Source of the DNA: Gemmatimonadota bacterium
GTDB taxonomy: Bacteria; Latescibacterota; UBA2968; UBA8231
Assembly (NCBI GenBank): GCA_009840005.1
Contig: VXOR01000110.1
Span: 1 to 13,916 of the forward strand
Reading direction: 5' to 3'
DNA length: 13,916 bases
Part shown: in pieces, positions 7,846-13,916 of the stretch
How the letters are laid out: the number at the start of each line of letters is the position of its first letter
Numbering within the stretch: the stretch's first letter is position 1
Notes under the pieces: generated by a model
Database searches by the model: none
The model's input: only the letters and a program-made list of their open reading frames with translations
Told to the model about the DNA's origin: nothing
Translations under genes and position numbers: made by a program

Positions 7846-9567
7846 CTAGTCAGTAGGGGACTCTAGCACAAACAGCGTTTGGTCCACTTCGACGTTCACC
7901 AGATGCTGCACGCCCCCGGTCGGCCAACGCACCGCGACCGAATCCACTGCGGCGTGCGACCCGAGGCCAAAGTGGAGCCGCAGTTCGCTGTGACTCAGGT
8001 AGCTCTCGGCTCCCCGGACCTCCCGGCACTGTCTCAGCTCTTCGGCCCGAACACAGACCTGTGCGCCAATTCCGTCCCGGTTGCTAGATTGCCCCTGTAG
8101 CTTCACCCCGAGCCAGTGATGCCCATTTCCCCCTTCGTTGCGCAACAGGGAAAGCCGTTCGCCGATATTGGCCACCAGCAGATCGACAGCGCCGTCTGCA
8201 TTCCAGTCTGCTACTGCACTCCCCCGGCTCACTCGAATTTGGGCCATCCCCGGCCCGGATTCAGCGCCCACTTCGACGAACCGATTTTCTCCACTCTTGG
8301 CTGCGCCGTTGTTGTGGAACAGCAGATTGCGCTGCGGGTAGGAAGTGGAGGGGTCGAAACGCTCGACGTTATCCAAGACGTGCCCATTGGCGACGAATAG
8401 GTCGAGCCATCCATCGCTGTCGAAATCCAAAAAGGCAATCCCAAACCCGAGGAAAGGGAGCGTCACCCAGCCGGTCCCCGAGCTGTACGTGGCGTTGGCA
8501 AAGAAACCCATCCCCGTGTTTTGGTAGAGATCGTTTGGCTCTCCTTGGAAATTGGTGACTGCGAGGTCTGGAAAGCCGTTGTTGTCGTAGTCGCCGAAAT
8601 CAACTCCCATGCCGGCCTCGGCCTGCCCCGACAGTCCGTAGGCCGTCCCCGAGGCCGCTCCTACTTCCTCAAAGCTCCCATCCCCTCGATTGTGGTAGAG
8701 GAAGTTGGGATTTCCGTCGTTGGCGACGTAGAGGTCGGGCCAACCGTCGAGGTTGTAGTCGCCGAATACAACCCCCAGTCCCCTGCCGGCCATAGCGTCT
8801 GTGTCCGCCCGATCAGTGATGTCGGCAAACTGCCCGTTTTCGTTGCACAGCAGGCGATCTGGACTTGCGGGAAAGCTGGAGGGTCGCGGGTAGGCTGCTG
8901 GCAACTCTGCGCCCGCTACTTGCGCTAGTGACAGGTCGGCGAGGTAGGGGGCCATCTCTCCAGTCTGACGCTCGGGATCAAATTCGACGTAGTGGACCAC
9001 ATACAGGTCTAAGTCGCCGTCCAAATCGACGTCTCCGAAAGCAGCGCCCGTGCTCCACAGGCTGTCGGCGAGTCCGATGGAGCTAGTGACCTCGTCGAAC
9101 TGGCCGTTCCCATTGTTGCGGTAGAACGCGTCGAATCCGTAGTTGGTCACGAGGAGGTCTGGATCGCCGTCGTTGTCGCAATCGCCGACCGCACAGCCCA
9201 TGCCAATCCCCCCGTGGTCCACTCCCGCAGCGGCACCCACTTCGGCAAAACGCCCTGCGGCAGTCTGGAGAAAGAGGGCGTTGACGGGTGCCTTGCCGGA
9301 GGTTTTGGGCGGCGGGACTACGGGAGCGCCGTTGACAGCATAGACATCGAGCTGACCGTCTCCGTCGAAGTCGAGAACGCAGACACCTCCGCCCATCGTC
9401 TCGGGCAGGTAATGGCGTCCCCAAGCCCCGGTCTCATGGTGAAATACCAAGCCCGTCTCTTCGGCCACATCCACGAAGCGGATAGGCGTCGGACCCGTTG
9501 CGCCGAGCGGACTGGCGATGATGTGGAGCACTATAAACAGCTTGGTCCTTTCCCACACGCGGGTCAT
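7846..9567 (-). CDS. CRTAC1-type FG-GAP/VCBS propeller with ASPIC/UnbV C-terminal domain
   Basis: A 573-aa protein with a probable signal peptide (hydrophobic about 10-22). Seven Asp-rich loops of FG-GAP/VCBS type begin at residues 66, 129, 179, 270, 326, 381 and 454 (for example DFDGDGQLD, DVDLDGDLD), consistent with a seven-bladed, calcium-binding beta-propeller. The ASPIC/UnbV domain covers about 495-565 (NRDGIGAQV, then HFGLGS, VDSVAVRWPTGGVQ). No enzymatic activity is established for this family; extracellular or periplasmic protein binding is likely. It is the last gene of a three-gene operon and its start overlaps the TPR gene stop by 4 bases (ATGA). It lacks the paired-Cys insert of its paralogue at 10913-12613, having PRPSSFPASPDRLL there instead. 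Family assignment is firm, function unknown. Confidence 0.9.
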   Translation of the reverse strand: MTRVWERTKLFIVLHIIASPLGATGPTPIRFVDVAEETGLVFHHETGAWGRHYLPETMGGGVCVLDFDGDGQLDVYAVNGAPVVPPPKTSGKAPVNALFLQTAAGRFAEVGAAAGVDHGGIGMGCAVGDCDNDGDPDLLVTNYGFDAFYRNNGNGQFDEVTSSIGLADSLWSTGAAFGDVDLDGDLDLYVVHYVEFDPERQTGEMAPYLADLSLAQVAGAELPAAYPRPSSFPASPDRLLCNENGQFADITDRADTDAMAGRGLGVVFGDYNLDGWPDLYVANDGNPNFLYHNRGDGSFEEVGAASGTAYGLSGQAEAGMGVDFGDYDNNGFPDLAVTNFQGEPNDLYQNTGMGFFANATYSSGTGWVTLPFLGFGIAFLDFDSDGWLDLFVANGHVLDNVERFDPSTSYPQRNLLFHNNGAAKSGENRFVEVGAESGPGMAQIRVSRGSAVADWNADGAVDLLVANIGERLSLLRNEGGNGHHWLGVKLQGQSSNRDGIGAQVCVRAEELRQCREVRGAESYLSHSELRLHFGLGSHAAVDSVAVRWPTGGVQHLVNVEVDQTLFVLESPTD

Positions 9568-10916
9568 CGCGGTCTGCTCTCTAACACTCGCTCGGCCCGC
9601 TCAATCTTGGCAGTCAGCGCTGTATCGCCAGGCGTTTTCTCTGCGACGCGACGCCAGTTCTCTAGCGCCTTCTCCGGCGCACCATCTAGGAAATACGCGT
9701 CTCCGAGTATCTCTCTTGCACCGTGAAATGTAGAGTCGATAGCTAGGGCCTTTGCTGCCGTCCGGCGCGCCTGTCCGGCCTGTCCCAGGTCTCGGTAGGC
9801 CCGTGCTACATTGGCCCAAAGAGGGGCCTGTTGCGGAGCGTCGCGAGCAGCGGCTTCAAATTGCGCAACGGCCTCTGTATGGCGGCCTCTGGCGTGGTAG
9901 ATCAGCCCTAGATTGTTGTGCGCCGTGGCCAGGGTCGAGTCGCGCGCGAGGGCTTCCACAAAGAGAATCTCGGCTTGCTCCAACTCTCCCGCAGACATAG
10001 CAAGGGTGCCGAGGCCCTTGTAGGCGCGCCCGTACGAAGGATCCGTTTTCAAAGCTCGTCGGTACGCCTGCTGCGCCAACGCCAACCGCCCCATTCGGGC
10101 GTACGCCACTCCCAAGTTGAAGTGCGACTGGGGACGATTCGGATAGCGCGTGGCGGCGTTGCGCAAAGGGCGAAGTTCCTCCTCTTCTTGGCGGATCCTC
10201 TCCGCCCCTTTGAGGATCAGCCGGGCGCTGTCGGCCTTGCCCTGACGGGCCATCGCCTGACCTAACCCCACTAGGGTCTGGGGGTCGTACGGGGACCAAC
10301 GCGCCGCTTCTTGGAGAGATTTCTGGGCGCGCTCTAGGTTGCCTTGCTGCAAATAGGTGAGGCCCAGTTGGCGGTGGGCTTCGGCCGATGGTATTCGCTC
10401 CAGCAGGCTGGCGTACACCGCGGCGGCGCTGTCCAGTTCTCCCTCGCGTTGGTGCACGAGTCCCAGTGTATAGCGACCCCTCTCGTGGTCGGGGTCGAGT
10501 TCTAGGCTCTGCTGCAACAGTGCCTTGGCCTCAATCGCCTTTCCCTGCTTTTCGTAGAGAAGCCAGCCGAGCCGAGCCAGAGGATCCGCTAGGGTTGGGT
10601 CCAGCTCTGTTGCTCTGCGAAAACGGACCTCGGCCTCTGCAAAGCGGCTGAGCTCCACTAGGGCTGCGCCGAGCAAATTGTTGAGTTGGGCGTGATTCGG
10701 GGCGACCTCCAAGGCTTCCTTGAGAATTAGTTCCGCTTCCTCGGGCTGACGCATATTGAGCAGATTGTGCGCCTTGTCGATGGCGGCAGCCGCAGCAAGG
10801 GGGGTTGTTTCAACCTCCGCAGTCTGAGGAGCGGCTTGGTCTTCCTGGCATCCGCAGCCCGCGACGAGAATCGCCTTGAGTAACAGCAAGGTGCCTAGCG
10901 GGAGCTGTCGCTTCAT
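9564..10916 (-). CDS. TPR-repeat lipoprotein
   Basis: A 450-aa lipoprotein: the signal ends in lipobox VAGC with Cys21. From about residue 42 to 432 there are roughly eleven tetratricopeptide repeats at a 34-residue period, recognisable by Leu-Gly, Ala and Asp-Pro positions (for example LDPTLADPLARLGWLLYE, FNLGVAYARMGRLALAQQAY). The array is broken by a Glu-rich helical insert at about 240-262, giving blocks of about six and five repeats. TPR superhelices bind peptides or partner proteins; none has catalytic activity here. Its ATG overlaps the stop of the 566-aa propeller gene by 4 bases, and its own stop overlaps the next start by 4 bases, so the three proteins are probably made in fixed ratio. 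Scaffolding of the two propellers is inferred. Confidence 0.9.
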   Translation of the reverse strand: MKRQLPLGTLLLLKAILVAGCGCQEDQAAPQTAEVETTPLAAAAAIDKAHNLLNMRQPEEAELILKEALEVAPNHAQLNNLLGAALVELSRFAEAEVRFRRATELDPTLADPLARLGWLLYEKQGKAIEAKALLQQSLELDPDHERGRYTLGLVHQREGELDSAAAVYASLLERIPSAEAHRQLGLTYLQQGNLERAQKSLQEAARWSPYDPQTLVGLGQAMARQGKADSARLILKGAERIRQEEEELRPLRNAATRYPNRPQSHFNLGVAYARMGRLALAQQAYRRALKTDPSYGRAYKGLGTLAMSAGELEQAEILFVEALARDSTLATAHNNLGLIYHARGRHTEAVAQFEAAARDAPQQAPLWANVARAYRDLGQAGQARRTAAKALAIDSTFHGAREILGDAYFLDGAPEKALENWRRVAEKTPGDTALTAKIERAERVLESRPR

Positions 10917-12613
10917 TCAGAGCCCATCCTCCCCCCATCTCTTCGGACTGTAAGCCCGTCTTGGTAGTGGATCAGATAGAGACGATCGGCGGTCAGGTTC
11001 TGGTAGTGCTGCACTAGCCCGGAAGGCCAGCGCACCTCCAAGCGGTCCACTAGGTGCGCTGTTCCCAGCCCGATGAAGAGGCGCGGGTCGTTTTGCCCCA
11101 TAAACCCGTCGCCGCTAAATACTTGGCGATGCTGCTCGCGGCCACCCGCGTGAACTAGGATGTAGGCACCAATCCCGTGGCGATTTCCAGGTGGACCGTG
11201 CAGGTCTAGCCCGAGCCAGTGATGGATGCGATCGCCGTCGTTGCGCAGTAAACTTGGCGGCGCGTCGAGATTGGCCACTACTATATCGGGGTCGCCGTCG
11301 CCATCCAGATCGCCGTGGACTGCGCCGCGACTCACCCTCGCCAAGCCAAACCCAGAGCCAGCGCGCCCGCTGACTTCTGTAAATCGGCTGCCCCCGTCAT
11401 TGCGGTATAGCTGGTTTGTCTGCGCGTAGAGTAACCCGCTACCGGCGTGGTCAATGGCAGGCATGAGGTGGCCGTTGGCGACGAACAGATCGAGGTCGGT
11501 ATCGCCGTCGCAGTCAAAAAAGAAGGTAGCCCACCCCATAAAAGGGCGACTACTGCCAGCTAGCCCGGCTTGGCCACTAATGTCAGAGAAAAATCCGGTG
11601 CTTGTATTCTCGTAGTACGTGTTGTGGTCTTGAGAGAAATTGGTAACGAAGATGTCGCACAAGCCATCGCCGTCGCCGTCGCCAAGCGCTACCCCCATCC
11701 CAGCTTGGGACCGGCCATCGCCGCTGAAGGCCGCGCCCGACGATATGCCGATATCGGTGAACTTCTCGCGCCCGTCGTTGCGCAAGAGGGAATTGGCGTG
11801 TCCATCGTTGGCCACGTACGCGTCGAGATCGCCATCCGCGTCGAGATCGCCCCAGGCGACTTGCATGCCATAACGGGGAGGGTTGTCAATCCCCGCAGCC
11901 GCGCTCACGTCACTGAAGCTGCCGTTGCCGTCGTTGCGGAATAAGACATCTCTTTCCGCCTTGAAGCCGGCTGGACCGCAAGCGGCCTTTATTCCCCGGT
12001 GATTACACCACTTGTCGTAGAACGGGGGACCATTGAGTTTGAACTCGATGTAGTTTGCGACGTAGAGATCGAGGTCGCCGTCGAGGTCGTAGTCGCCGAA
12101 TGCCGCGCCGATTGCCCAGCGATTGTCATCGACTTTGGCGAGCGCAGCGACCTCGGTGAAGCGCCCCCCACCCTCGTTGCGGAGCAAGGCGTTGCGACCC
12201 CAGCGCGTGACGTAGAGGTCGTCGTCTCCGTCGAGGTCGTAGTCGGCTGGCGTGGCCCCCATGCTCCATCCCTGCAAGCCCGCGCCGCTACCTGCTGTTG
12301 CGTTGGCGAACTGCCCGCCATCGTTGCGAAATAGGGCGTTTGTCGGAGCCTCGTCCCCTTTGAGGTGAGAACCAATGGTGAAGTACAAATCGGGATCCCC
12401 ATCGAGGTCGTAATCCCACGTGGTTACTCCCGCGGCTTGGGTCTCAATTATGTACTTCTTCTCGGGAGTGCCAGAGACATTGACGAAGTCAATACCCGAC
12501 TGCACCTCGACGAATCGAGTCTCGGCTGTCGCTTTGGTGAGGATTGAGGCCAGCAGCAAAACCACCGCCGCCGCATTTGCTCTACTGCCTTTGGAAAACC
12601 TATCATTGGGCAT
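10913..12613 (-). CDS. CRTAC1-type FG-GAP/VCBS propeller with ASPIC/UnbV C-terminal domain (paired-Cys form)
   Basis: A 566-aa exported protein with a signal peptide at about 1-30 (ending ATA). Seven DxDxDGDxD-type loops begin at residues 67, 124, 174, 256, 312, 367 and 435, indicating a seven-bladed propeller with calcium in each loop. Residues 203-212 (CNHRGIKAAC) followed by GPAGFKAERDVLFRNDGNG form the Cys-bearing insert between blades 3 and 4 that is typical of many family members. The ASPIC/UnbV domain spans about 477-550 (NRHGIGAYI, then FIGLGT, LEVRWPSGLVQHY). It is the first gene of the operon, with a good ribosome site (GAGGAA, 12625-12620). It is paralogous to the 573-aa protein two genes on; differences in the insert suggest the pair are not interchangeable. 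Function unknown. Confidence 0.9.
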   Translation of the reverse strand: MPNDRFSKGSRANAAAVVLLLASILTKATAETRFVEVQSGIDFVNVSGTPEKKYIIETQAAGVTTWDYDLDGDPDLYFTIGSHLKGDEAPTNALFRNDGGQFANATAGSGAGLQGWSMGATPADYDLDGDDDLYVTRWGRNALLRNEGGGRFTEVAALAKVDDNRWAIGAAFGDYDLDGDLDLYVANYIEFKLNGPPFYDKWCNHRGIKAACGPAGFKAERDVLFRNDGNGSFSDVSAAAGIDNPPRYGMQVAWGDLDADGDLDAYVANDGHANSLLRNDGREKFTDIGISSGAAFSGDGRSQAGMGVALGDGDGDGLCDIFVTNFSQDHNTYYENTSTGFFSDISGQAGLAGSSRPFMGWATFFFDCDGDTDLDLFVANGHLMPAIDHAGSGLLYAQTNQLYRNDGGSRFTEVSGRAGSGFGLARVSRGAVHGDLDGDGDPDIVVANLDAPPSLLRNDGDRIHHWLGLDLHGPPGNRHGIGAYILVHAGGREQHRQVFSGDGFMGQNDPRLFIGLGTAHLVDRLEVRWPSGLVQHYQNLTADRLYLIHYQDGLTVRRDGGRMGSE

Positions 12614-12619
12614 TGCTTT

Positions 12620-12625
12620 TTCCTC
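12620..12625 (-). promoter_or_regulatory. Ribosome binding site of the propeller-TPR operon
   Basis: GAGGAA on the minus strand, 6 bases before the ATG at 12613. It decides this start over the ATG at 12636, which is out of frame. Confidence 0.6.
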
Positions 12626-12652
12626 GGTATCGCCATAAAACCGACAATTATG

Positions 12653-12666
12653 AACTGACGTTACGC
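12653..12666 (+). repeat. Third copy of the MITE-like terminal sequence
   Basis: AACTGACGTTACGC, identical over 14 bases to 7703-7716. Twelve bases beyond it, GAGATGT (versus TAGATGT in the full element) may be further decayed homology. No matching right end follows. It is probably a remnant of a second element; a shared operator is the alternative. Confidence 0.5.
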
Positions 12667-12737
12667 ACGGGTCGCGAGATGTCCGCCAATTTTGGCGATG
12701 ATTAATCTATTGCTAATTAGGGAGCTTAGAAAACCAG

Positions 12738-13484
12738 ATGGACCCGCAACCCCTCAAGGAAAAAAACGCCATTGTCACTGGTGCCGCGCGCGGCATAGGC
12801 CGCGCCATCGCTCAGCGCCTCGCCGCCGAGGGTGCCCAAGTGGCCATCTTAGATATCGACGCCAACGGCGCGCAACAGACGGCTGCTGAAATAGGCGGTT
12901 CGACCATCGGCCTTGCCGCTGATGTGGCTCAGGCCGCTTCGGTTGACTGGGCCTTTGCCCAAGTGGCCGATCAGTTGGGTGGCCTCGACATCTTGGTCAA
13001 CAACGCCGGCATTGTCGGCACGGACACGCCGGTCAAAGACTTAGCCGAAGACGACTGGGACCGCGTTCTCGACATCAATCTCAAGGGAACCTTTCTGTGC
13101 TCGCGGGCGGCTTTGCACTACATGCTGCCGCAACAGAGCGGGGTCATCTGCTCGCTGGCCTCTATCTCCGGCAAAGAGGGCAACGCCAATATGGCTCCCT
13201 ACTCCGTGTCCAAGGCTGGCGTCATCTGCTTTACCAAGACGCTGGCCAAAGAGGTTTTGGACTGCGGTATCCGCGTCAATTGCGTGGCTCCGGCCCTGAT
13301 TGACACGCCGATATTGCATGGCATGGACCAAGACCGCGTCGATTTCTTGACCGCCAAAATTCCCCTCGGCCGCTTGGGCCGCCCCGAAGAAGTGGCAGCG
13401 ACCATTTTATTCTTGGTATCGGACGAATCAACCTTTGCCACGGGCCAGTGCTTTGACGTGAGCGGCGGTCGGGCGACCTATTGA
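12738..13484 (+). CDS. Classical short-chain dehydrogenase/reductase, FabG-like
   Basis: A 248-aa cytoplasmic NAD(P)-dependent oxidoreductase of normal length for classical SDRs. The cofactor motif TGAARGIG is at residues 14-21, NNAG at 88-91, and the catalytic tetrad is Asn114, Ser142, Tyr155 and Lys159 (YSVSK). Asp39 at the end of the second strand (ILDID) favours NAD(H) over NADP(H). The C-terminus GQCFDVSGG is the usual family ending. It resembles FabG-type 3-oxoacyl-ACP reductases and sugar or polyol dehydrogenases alike, and the substrate cannot be told from sequence. It is alone on the plus strand, divergent from the propeller operon. AGGGAG lies 13 bases before the ATG, rather far for a ribosome site. 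Its last codons and stop lie in the left arm of the inverted-repeat element that follows. Confidence 0.9.
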   Translation: MDPQPLKEKNAIVTGAARGIGRAIAQRLAAEGAQVAILDIDANGAQQTAAEIGGSTIGLAADVAQAASVDWAFAQVADQLGGLDILVNNAGIVGTDTPVKDLAEDDWDRVLDINLKGTFLCSRAALHYMLPQQSGVICSLASISGKEGNANMAPYSVSKAGVICFTKTLAKEVLDCGIRVNCVAPALIDTPILHGMDQDRVDFLTAKIPLGRLGRPEEVAATILFLVSDESTFATGQCFDVSGGRATY

Positions 13485-13753
13485 ATTATGGGTATTGTCT
13501 CAGTTTGAAATTATGGGTATTGTCTCAGTTTGAATTTTTTCGGATGTGTTCTCCTTTAGAAGCCTTTTTAAAACCCCCATCGGGCTACTTCGCGGGGAGA
13601 TAAAGTACCTTGGTGTCAAGCCTTTTCCATAGGGCCAAATGCCCCGGTATCAGACGCTTTTAGCTGCGGGAGAGACCGAAACCCTAGTTTTAAAAAGGCT
13701 TCTTACCAGAGGACTGGACATTTCAAACTGAGACAATACCCATGATTCAATAG
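13478..13753. mobile_element. Inverted-repeat element with nested arms (non-autonomous or decayed)
   Basis: The stretch after the dehydrogenase has no intact gene. Its outer arms, 13478-13510 and 13721-13753, are inverted copies over 33 bp with one mismatch (T13487). Inner arms, 13558-13574 and 13687-13703, are exact over 17 bp (AGAAGCCTTTTTAAAAC). The 112-base core has no clear gene. On the minus strand a frame reads from an ATG in the right arm (MSSPLVRSLFKTR, stopping at an in-frame TGA after about 23 codons), perhaps a relic. The composition is more AT-rich than in neighbouring genes. The long symmetric arms suggest a miniature transposable element or a palindromic repeat; no direct target duplication is visible and the family was not recognised. 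Confidence 0.6.
13485..13534 (+). repeat. 25-bp exact tandem duplication of the left arm
   Basis: Units 13485-13509 and 13510-13534 are identical (each starts ATTATGGGTATTG and ends CAGTTTGAA). The right arm has only one copy. Removing one unit makes the spacers between outer and inner arms nearly equal (about 22 versus 17 bases). Confidence 0.85.
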
Positions 13754-13782
13754 CAAGGCAATTTTCGTATAGGCTCTAAGCC

Positions 13783-13789
13783 GAGGAAG
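13783..13789 (+). promoter_or_regulatory. Ribosome binding site of the partial gene
   Basis: GAGGAAG, 7 bases before the ATG at 13797. It supports this short, truncated reading frame as a real gene start. Confidence 0.6.
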
Positions 13790-13796
13790 AAACGAT

Positions 13797-13916
13797 ATGA
13801 CTAGTCCAACGATTGAAGAGCGGATTGCTCATGTTAAAGGCGACCTAAATCATTTGGCCACTAAGAAGCCGTCTGAAAACTATGTTTTTCCCTTGATCCG
13901 TTTAAGCATCAAGTGG
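13797..13916 (+). CDS. 5' end of an unrecognised gene, cut by the window edge
   Basis: Forty codons are present and stay open to the last base. The protein begins MTSPTIEERIAHVKG and continues through SENYVFPLIRL. It has no signal peptide and is charged, with a probable amphipathic helix over residues 5-20, suggesting a cytoplasmic protein. A good ribosome site precedes it. It is on the same strand as the dehydrogenase but separated from it by the inverted-repeat element, so it probably has its own promoter. I do not recognise the family. Confidence 0.6.
   Translation, partial: MTSPTIEERIAHVKGDLNHLATKKPSENYVFPLIRLSIKW

Larger units (their letters stand above)
12614..12737. promoter_or_regulatory. 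Divergent promoter region
   Basis: 124 bases separate two divergent starts, so both promoters must lie here. On the minus strand CATAAT (12653-12648 area) could be a -10 box, with no good -35. On the plus strand TTGGCG (12692-12697) with AATTAG 17 bases later is a weak candidate. A dyad CGCCA/TGGCG (12684-12697) lies between them and could be an operator. All of these are weak. Confidence 0.3.

Noticed and set aside
8521..8928. Plus-strand 135-aa frame with repetitive Val-rich sequence
   Set aside because: It is the mirror of the Asp-rich propeller loops; GAC/GTC complementarity explains the Val runs.
11570..12334. Regularly spaced GTCGAGGTCG-like DNA repeats resembling a repeat array
   Set aside because: They encode the DxDxDG loops of the propeller protein; spacing and sequence follow the protein, so this is neither CRISPR nor a satellite.
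13560..13740. Minus-strand transposase gene inside the inverted-repeat element
   Set aside because: The frame starting in the right arm stops after about 23 codons and no transposase motif is visible; at most a relic.
13478..13753. Integron attC site or CRISPR array
   Set aside because: No attC core boxes are visible and the arms form two nested inverted pairs plus one tandem duplication, not regularly spaced direct repeats.

Overview
The window looks like chromosomal DNA from a GC-rich, Gram-negative, probably uncultivated bacterium. The protein types point that way: two lipoproteins, a large barrel-like outer-membrane candidate, a secreted protein ending in a FlgD/gliding-type Ig domain, and paired FG-GAP/UnbV propellers with a TPR protein. 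Such sets are familiar from lineages near the FCB and PVC groups, such as Latescibacterota, Poribacteria, Zixibacteria and Gemmatimonadota. The lineage is an inference; no rRNA or marker gene is present.

Layout: (1) Bases 94-7560, minus strand, hold a three-gene envelope operon read from right to left: a double-parvulin SurA/PrsA-like lipoprotein (547 aa), a 1036-aa secreted multidomain protein carrying an apparently unnamed short repeat, and an 888-aa putative outer-membrane or surface protein with an Asp-rich, probably calcium-binding stretch. The operon starts from an AT-rich leader with a plausible sigma70-type promoter near 7638-7667. (2) Bases 7704-7845 hold a MITE-like element with 14-bp terminal inverted repeats that abuts the stop codon of the next operon. 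(3) Bases 7846-12613, minus strand, hold a second operon with two ATGA overlaps: FG-GAP/UnbV propeller, TPR lipoprotein, FG-GAP/UnbV propeller. A third copy of the element's terminal sequence lies upstream of this operon, so the operon is bracketed by outward-facing copies. (4) Bases 12738-13484, plus strand, hold a classical short-chain dehydrogenase transcribed divergently. (5) Bases 13478-13753 hold a second, unrelated inverted-repeat element with nested 33-bp and 17-bp inverted repeats and a 25-bp tandem duplication of one arm; no intact gene lies inside. (6) A plus-strand gene starts at 13797 and runs off the window.

How the genes may work together: the first operon fits a periplasmic chaperone with two exported clients. 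The second fits a periplasmic or surface complex in which a TPR lipoprotein scaffolds two seven-repeat propellers. Both assignments of joint function are inferences from gene order. No phage, CRISPR, rRNA, tRNA or intact transposase gene was seen.
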